Below, piece after piece: positions 58,678 to 64,000 of a stretch of DNA of 64,000 bases. Every line of letters begins with the position of its first letter. The first letter of the stretch is position 1. Under the pieces are notes generated by a model. The model saw only the letters and a program-made list of their open reading frames with translations. It did no database searches and had not been told where the DNA came from. This stretch comes from Robinsoniella peoriensis. GTDB lineage: Bacteria > Bacillota > Clostridia > Lachnospirales > Lachnospiraceae. Where the stretch lies: NCBI RefSeq assembly GCF_000797495.1, contig NZ_JTGN01000007.1, positions 223,654 through 287,653 on the forward strand. The letters run 5' to 3'. The position numbers and the translations under genes are program-made.

Positions 58678-60663
58678 ATGAAAAAAATATTTACTGAATC
58701 AAAATTACGAATTGTCATGGCTTCTGCCGTGACAATTATTCTTATTATATTAACTATACTGGCAGTGAACGGCGATGGGATGCATAGCGGCAAACTGGTG
58801 CTTTCACTGCTTTTATCTGTTGCAGCGGGTGTTTTAATCGCTTTAAAATTTAAGCTGCCAAAACCCTTGGGAATCGCAGCACTTATTTTAATTCCCATTC
58901 TGGCTCTGTGTACGATGGAATTTTACACCCATGTACCATGGGATCTGACCGTATTAATATTTATCCTGAACCTTATGTTTTACTATCTGCTGTACGCAAT
59001 CGGCACTTTTTTACTGGGTTCCACAAGATGGGGATATATACTTGCTACGGCAGTACCAATGTTTTTCGGGGTTGCCAACTACTTTGTTGTAAGCTTTCGT
59101 TCTTCGCCCATCGTACCATGGGATTTCATGTCGCTTGGCACAGCGATAACAATTACAGATAATTATACTTTTACCTTTTCTTATCGTTTGGTATTTGTAC
59201 TTATTGGTTTTATCTATTTAATGATTATTGGCGAAAAGACTGTTTTTTCAGTTAAAAATATAAAAGTTCGTTTAATAGCCCTGATTCTATCTGTTATTCT
59301 TATGACAGGTTATGTAACTGAAGTAAAAACGGACACTGTTAAAGATATGTTCGGGTTGGATGATATTTTATTTACTCCCAATGTATTGTATCGTAACAAT
59401 GGCTTTATGGTGGCGTTCCTGGCAAATCTGCGCTATCTGGATATAGACAAGCCCGAAGGCTATTCACCGGAAGAAGTAACAAAAGTAGAGCAGGAAATCG
59501 AAAAGGAAAAGACATCCTCTGTCAATGCTTCTGCGAACGAGACAAAAAAGCAAAAGAAACCGAATATCGTCGTGATCATGAATGAAGCATTTACAGACCT
59601 GGCTTACCGCGGTGATTTTGAGACAAATGAAGATTATATGCCATTTATCCGTTCCATGAAAGAAAACACCATCAAAGCGGACATGTTCGTATCTGTAAAG
59701 GGGGGTAATACCGCCAATACCGAATTTGAATTTCTGACAGGCGATTCTATGGCATTCCTTCCAACCGGAAGTGTCGCATACCAGCAATATGTAAAAGGAT
59801 CCATGCCAACGCTGGCAAGTTATCTGAAAGGTATGGGGTATGGTACCACCGCTATCCATCCTTATTATGCAACCGGATGGAGCAGAGATAAGGTGTATGA
59901 CTATTTTGGTTTTGATCAATTCTATTCCCAGGATGATTTTGAAAACCCGGAAACAATCCGTGGCTATGTCAGTGACAAATCAGCATTTGATAAAATCATT
60001 GAAACTTATGAAAATAAGACCCCCGGAGAGCCAATGTTTACCTTCGAAGTTACTATGCAGAACCATGGCGGTTATAGTAAAGAGTATCCCGGATTTGAGC
60101 CATCTATAGAATTAACACAGATTCCGGAAGAGGAGAAGACCTTAAGTGTTATCTCTACGGAACGTTACCTTACTTTGGTAAAAGAAACAGATCAGGCTTT
60201 TGAAGAGTTAATTAATTATTTCAGCAATGTAGATGAAGATACCATTGTGGTAATGTTTGGCGATCATCAGCCATCTGATTATATCGCTAATGCGATCCTG
60301 CGTCTGAATAATACTGACCAGGAATCCTCCATTGAAGAATTTCAGAATGGATATAAAGTTCCAATGATTATGTGGGCTAATTATGATATTGAGGAGCAGG
60401 ATATTAATCAAATCAGTGTAAATTACTTAAGTGGACTGTTAATGGAACAGGCAGGACTTCCCCTGACCGACTACCAGACCTATTTGCAGTCACTGCGTAA
60501 AACACTCCCTGTTATTACGGCAAACATTTATATTGACAAAGATGGTCAGTTTTATGAATATTCTGATGAAGCTTATAAAGATCAGTTAAACCAGTATTCT
60601 ATATTACAATATAATCACTTATGTGATAATAAAAACCGGGTAGATAAATTTTTCGGAGGTTAA
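58678..60663 (+). CDS. LTA synthase-like membrane phosphoglycerol transferase, paralogue 1
   Basis: A 661-residue protein: about five N-terminal membrane helices (residues 1-215) and an extracellular alkaline-phosphatase/sulfatase-fold domain. PNIVVIMNEAF supplies a metal-binding Glu, GGNTANTEFEFL the catalytic Thr, and MFGDHQPSD the metal-binding Asp-His, matching LtaS layout. By family it would transfer glycerol phosphate from phosphatidylglycerol to a teichoic acid or glycan. The start at 58678 has only a weak ribosome site (TTGAG); a TTG at 58669 is an alternative. It probably shares the pyk transcript. A paralogue follows 55 bases downstream. Confidence 0.88.
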   Translation: MKKIFTESKLRIVMASAVTIILIILTILAVNGDGMHSGKLVLSLLLSVAAGVLIALKFKLPKPLGIAALILIPILALCTMEFYTHVPWDLTVLIFILNLMFYYLLYAIGTFLLGSTRWGYILATAVPMFFGVANYFVVSFRSSPIVPWDFMSLGTAITITDNYTFTFSYRLVFVLIGFIYLMIIGEKTVFSVKNIKVRLIALILSVILMTGYVTEVKTDTVKDMFGLDDILFTPNVLYRNNGFMVAFLANLRYLDIDKPEGYSPEEVTKVEQEIEKEKTSSVNASANETKKQKKPNIVVIMNEAFTDLAYRGDFETNEDYMPFIRSMKENTIKADMFVSVKGGNTANTEFEFLTGDSMAFLPTGSVAYQQYVKGSMPTLASYLKGMGYGTTAIHPYYATGWSRDKVYDYFGFDQFYSQDDFENPETIRGYVSDKSAFDKIIETYENKTPGEPMFTFEVTMQNHGGYSKEYPGFEPSIELTQIPEEEKTLSVISTERYLTLVKETDQAFEELINYFSNVDEDTIVVMFGDHQPSDYIANAILRLNNTDQESSIEEFQNGYKVPMIMWANYDIEEQDINQISVNYLSGLLMEQAGLPLTDYQTYLQSLRKTLPVITANIYIDKDGQFYEYSDEAYKDQLNQYSILQYNHLCDNKNRVDKFFGG

Positions 60664-60718
60664 TACCGGGGAATTTATCTGTTTCGGATACAGAAGATAT
60701 TTCGGGGAGTTATGACAA

Positions 60719-62698
60719 ATGAAAAATATAATTACGAAATCAAAAATAAGAATAGGTATATCCATTTTAGTAACCTGTACACTTATATTACTTTCCAGTT
60801 TGGCGGCAATGCACAGTAAAGGGCATGCCGTCAAGCTGGTTCTTTGTATTATGATATCTTTGGCAGCCGGTATATTAATCAGTATTGACCTGAAGCTGCC
60901 CCGGCTGCCTGGTATATTAGTCACGTTGATCATTCCTATCCTTTCCTTTACCGGAATTGAAGCTTTTACCCATCGGGTAACTGATTTGAAAATGCCTGTC
61001 TTTCTCTTGAATTTAGTATTTTATTTTCTTTTATATGCAATTTTCAGTTTTTTGGTTAATTCTGTCAGATTAGGATATATACTTGCAACCTCAATTCCAA
61101 TGATTATGGGTACGATCCATTATTTTGTTATTCAATTTCGTTCCTCTCCACTAATGCCATGGGATTTTCTTTCTGCAAGAACAGCATTGTCCATAACGGA
61201 TAACTATTCCTTTACCTTTAGTTATAGATTCCTGCTCGTAATTATGGGTTTTTTGTATTTAATGATTATTGCAGATAAAGTTCAGATCAGAATAAAAAAT
61301 CTTAGGATACGTGTAGCTGCACTTCTTCTTACAATCTGTTGTATGGGAGGATATGTCACTTTCGTAAAATCGGAAAAGTCTACAGAATTTTTTAAGCTAT
61401 ATCACACTTTATTTGCAGCAAAACGAATTTATATCAGAAACGGGTTTGCGGTCTCGTTTATATCCAACTTCCGATATTTACATATACAAAAGCCAGAAGA
61501 TTACACCCCAAAAGAAGCAGAAGAAATTATGTCTGAATCAAAGGTGCAGGTGGCTTCTGCAGCTAATACAAATAAAAAAACTTCAAAAGATAAGCCCAAT
61601 ATTATCGTAATAATGAATGAAGCCTTTTCAGATCTGTCTGTCCGTGGAAAATTTGAAACCAATGAGGACTACATGCCTTTCATCCACTCCCTGACAGAAA
61701 ATACCATTAAATCTGATATGTTTGTTTCAGTAAAAGGTGGAAATACCGCAAATACAGAATATGAGTTTCTGACAAGTGACACTATGGCATTTTTACCCAG
61801 CGGAAGTGTGGCATACCAACAGTTCGTACGCCAATCCATGCCCGCACTGCCAAACTATTTAAAAAGTCTGGGCTATAAAACAACTGCCATTCATCCGTAC
61901 AATTCAAAGGGGTGGAACCGGGAAAATGTATATACCTATTTTGGATTCGATACTTATTTTTCAATAACGGATTTCAAAAAACCAAAGAAAATCCGTGACT
62001 ATATCAGTGACGAGTCAGCATTTCAGAAAATTATTGAAATCTATGAAAACAAGGCAAAGGATGAAAGAATATTTACCTTCGAAGTAACCATGCAAAATCA
62101 TGGTGGCTATGATAAAGAGTTTCCGGGGTTTGAACCAACCATTACCCTATCACAATATGCCGATAAGAAGAAATCCGATAATGTGCGGGCGGCGGAACAG
62201 TATCTGACATTAATTAAGGAATCGGATAAAGCTTTTCAAGAACTCACCGATTACTTTAAAAAAGAATCGGAACCTACCATAATCGTAATGTTTGGAGACC
62301 ATCAGCCCGCTGATAATGTGGCAAAACCTATTCTGAAACTGAATCATATCAATCAGGATGCTTCTGTGGAAGAATACCAGAACGGTTATATCGTACCTAT
62401 GGTTATGTGGGCAAATTATAAGCTGGAGAATCAGGATATCCCTATGATAAGTCCAAACTATCTCAGTGGATTACTCCTTTCCAATGCCGGGCTGCCTTTA
62501 ACTGATTATCAATCTTATTTAGAAGATCTTCGAAAGACAATACCTGTTATAACTGCAAATGTATACATTGATAAAGATGGAAACTATCACCAGTATTCCG
62601 AAGATTCTTTTAAAGAACAGCTAAACCAGTACTCTATTTTACAATATAATCATCTAAGTGATTATAAAAACCGTGTGAATGACTTTTTTGGCGGTTAA
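60719..62698 (+). CDS. LTA synthase-like membrane phosphoglycerol transferase, paralogue 2
   Basis: A 659-residue close paralogue of the preceding gene, with the same N-terminal helices, PNIIVIMNEAFSDL, GGNTANTEYEFLT, MQNHGGYDKEFPGFEP and MFGDHQPADN. The two share long identical stretches (for example DNYSFTFSYR and QLNQYSILQYNHL with minor changes), so they arose by tandem duplication, though divergence is substantial and outside the catalytic motifs concentrated in the helices and residues 225-285. All catalytic residues are kept in both, so both are likely active. GGGGAG lies nine bases before the ATG. LtaS-type primase/elongase division of labour is possible. Confidence 0.88.
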   Translation: MKNIITKSKIRIGISILVTCTLILLSSLAAMHSKGHAVKLVLCIMISLAAGILISIDLKLPRLPGILVTLIIPILSFTGIEAFTHRVTDLKMPVFLLNLVFYFLLYAIFSFLVNSVRLGYILATSIPMIMGTIHYFVIQFRSSPLMPWDFLSARTALSITDNYSFTFSYRFLLVIMGFLYLMIIADKVQIRIKNLRIRVAALLLTICCMGGYVTFVKSEKSTEFFKLYHTLFAAKRIYIRNGFAVSFISNFRYLHIQKPEDYTPKEAEEIMSESKVQVASAANTNKKTSKDKPNIIVIMNEAFSDLSVRGKFETNEDYMPFIHSLTENTIKSDMFVSVKGGNTANTEYEFLTSDTMAFLPSGSVAYQQFVRQSMPALPNYLKSLGYKTTAIHPYNSKGWNRENVYTYFGFDTYFSITDFKKPKKIRDYISDESAFQKIIEIYENKAKDERIFTFEVTMQNHGGYDKEFPGFEPTITLSQYADKKKSDNVRAAEQYLTLIKESDKAFQELTDYFKKESEPTIIVMFGDHQPADNVAKPILKLNHINQDASVEEYQNGYIVPMVMWANYKLENQDIPMISPNYLSGLLLSNAGLPLTDYQSYLEDLRKTIPVITANVYIDKDGNYHQYSEDSFKEQLNQYSILQYNHLSDYKNRVNDFFGG

Positions 62699-62701
62699 GT
62701 A

Positions 62702-62730
62702 TTGACAAATAAAAATGTGCATATTATAGT
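62702..62730 (+). promoter_or_regulatory. Promoter of lysA
   Basis: TTGACA at 62702-62707 and TATAGT at 62725-62730, spacing 17 bases; it begins four bases after the preceding stop codon. The leader to lysA is about 50 bases. Confidence 0.8.
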
Positions 62731-62788
62731 TGACCCGAAGACTACATCTGATGCGAAATCAGCAAATAAGCATAAGAGGAGAAGCATT

Positions 62789-64000
62789 ATGAAGAAAGAA
62801 ACTTTTGTAACAAAAGAACAGCTGGAAGAAATAGTAAATAAATATCCTACACCATTTCATCTCTATGATGAAAAAGGAATACGGGAAAATGTAAAAGCTT
62901 TGAAAGAAGCCTTTTCCTGGAATAAGGGTTATAAAGAATATTTTGCCATAAAAGCAACACCAAATCCATTTCTGATCAATATCTTACAGGAGTATGGCTG
63001 CGGCTGTGACTGTTCTTCCAAGACAGAGCTTATGTTGGCGAAAGCAATCGGCGCAACCGGCGATGATATTATGTTTTCTTCCAACGACACGCCAATGGAA
63101 GAATTTCAATATGCACATGAACTGAATGCTATTATTAATCTGGACGATATTACACATATCGAATTTCTGGAAAAAGCGATTGGAACGCTGCCTAAGAAAA
63201 TCAGCTGCCGCTATAATCCGGGCGGTTTATTCAAAATCAGCAATGATATTATGGATAATCCCGGAGATGCCAAATACGGCATGACAACAGAACAGATCAA
63301 AGAGGCTTTTAAAATATTAAAGAGCAAAGGGGTGGAGGAGTTTGGAATCCATGCATTCCTTGCAAGTAATACGGTAACAAACGATTATTATCCAATGCTT
63401 GCTAAAGTATTATTCGAAACAGCCGTAGAGATTCAAAAAGAAACCGGTGCCCATGTAACATTTATCAATCTATCCGGAGGAATCGGAATACCTTACCGCC
63501 CGGATCAGGAATCAAATGATATCCGTGCTATTGGAGAAGGTGTTCGAAAAGTATATGAAGAAGTGCTTATTCCTGCCAATATGGGTGATATTGCCATTTA
63601 TACGGAGCTTGGAAGGTTTATGATGGGACCTTACGGATGTCTGGTTACCAGGGCGATTCATGAAAAACATACCCATAAAGAATATATCGGGGTAGATGCA
63701 TGCGCTGTCAATCTGATGCGTCCGGCAATGTACGGCGCTTATCATCATATTACCGTCATGGGCAAAGAAAACAAGATTTGTGACCACAAGTATGACATAA
63801 CAGGATCTCTGTGTGAAAATAATGATAAGTTCGCAATTGACAGAATGCTGCCTGAAATTGAAAAAGGTGACCTTCTGGTAATTCACGATACTGGAGCACA
63901 TGGTTTTTCCATGGGATATAACTATAATGGTAAACTGAAATCTGCTGAGATACTCTTAAAAGAAGATGGAAGCACCGCTTTAATCCGCCGCGCGGAAACT
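62789..64000 (+). CDS. lysA: Diaminopimelate decarboxylase, 3' truncated
   Basis: 404 codons are visible before the window ends. It is a fold-type III PLP enzyme: the PLP lysine is Lys55 in YFAIKATPNP, the glycine loop is in NLSGGIGIPYRP, GRFMMGPYGCLVTRA is the substrate/PLP-phosphate region, and GSLCENNDKF plus HDTGAHGFSMGYNYNG contribute the cross-subunit Cys and the C-terminal active-site residues. It makes lysine from meso-diaminopimelate. AGAGGAGAAG precedes the ATG. The chain is within a few residues of complete, as family members are about 400-430 long. The carboxynorspermidine decarboxylase relative is less likely given the CEN motif. Confidence 0.9.
   Translation, partial: MKKETFVTKEQLEEIVNKYPTPFHLYDEKGIRENVKALKEAFSWNKGYKEYFAIKATPNPFLINILQEYGCGCDCSSKTELMLAKAIGATGDDIMFSSNDTPMEEFQYAHELNAIINLDDITHIEFLEKAIGTLPKKISCRYNPGGLFKISNDIMDNPGDAKYGMTTEQIKEAFKILKSKGVEEFGIHAFLASNTVTNDYYPMLAKVLFETAVEIQKETGAHVTFINLSGGIGIPYRPDQESNDIRAIGEGVRKVYEEVLIPANMGDIAIYTELGRFMMGPYGCLVTRAIHEKHTHKEYIGVDACAVNLMRPAMYGAYHHITVMGKENKICDHKYDITGSLCENNDKFAIDRMLPEIEKGDLLVIHDTGAHGFSMGYNYNGKLKSAEILLKEDGSTALIRRAET

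Overview
The window looks like a chromosomal stretch from a low-to-moderate GC Firmicute, most like a gut Lachnospiraceae (Clostridium cluster XIVa) genome. This is inferred from strong GGAGG ribosome sites, a FabK-type (not FabI) fatty-acid operon, a PotC-PotD fusion, a DUF1292 protein, BglG-type antitermination of a PTS and a multimodular secreted GH2 enzyme. No rRNA, tRNA, CRISPR array, transposase or phage gene was seen.

Layout. 1-11.8 kb: the end of a type IV pilus block, with a PilT-like ATPase (cut by the window edge), a small pilin, and a 3,497-residue protein that starts with a prepilin signal and carries about fifty GLUG-like glycine-rich repeats followed by fibronectin-like domains. 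11.8-21.6 kb: a type II fatty-acid operon (acpP, fabK, fabD, fabG, fabF, accB, fabZ, accC, an accD-accA fusion, and a second FMN oxidoreductase), driven by a near-consensus promoter with a FabT-box-like operator over the start region. fabH and the usual MarR-type regulator are absent. 21.8-25.2 kb: gltX and a UvrD-type helicase. 25.3-27.0 kb (minus): a DUF1292 protein and a CLC antiporter with fluoride-type filter motifs. 27.2-32.4 kb: exoA, an ABC-F ATPase, a GlgX-like protein that has lost its catalytic residues, and a DUF5662 protein, probably one operon, converging on luxS. 33.0-34.9 kb: trpS, then two small unknown genes framed by matching hairpins with inward-facing inverted repeats. 35.1-40.6 kb: a secreted 1,816-residue GH2 glycosidase with carbohydrate-binding, FIVAR and leucine-rich modules. 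40.6-44.5 kb: a BglG/GlcT-family antiterminator, a three-domain PTS permease and an HPr; both the antiterminator gene and the permease gene carry an RNA antiterminator (RAT) site, so the system appears autoregulated. 44.5-47.6 kb: a UPF0303 protein, an RluA-type pseudouridine synthase and a sodium-dependent NSS transporter. 47.7-52.5 kb (minus): an XRE-cupin regulator with a polyamine ABC transporter (potA, potB, potCD) and a flavin reductase-like protein. 52.6-54.9 kb: a lactonase-family propeller protein convergent with aroC. 55.0-62.7 kb: corA with a candidate leader-peptide attenuator, a rhomboid-fold protein without catalytic motifs, a 162-bp MITE-like palindrome, pyruvate kinase, and two tandem LTA-synthase-like paralogues. 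62.7-64 kb: lysA, cut by the window end.

The items most likely to be new are the giant modular pilin, the GH13 pseudoenzyme, the corA leader with mutually exclusive hairpins, the hairpin-bounded two-gene segment at 34.0-34.9 kb, and an HPr whose regulatory serine is replaced by arginine. All functional statements rest on motif reading only; no database search was run.
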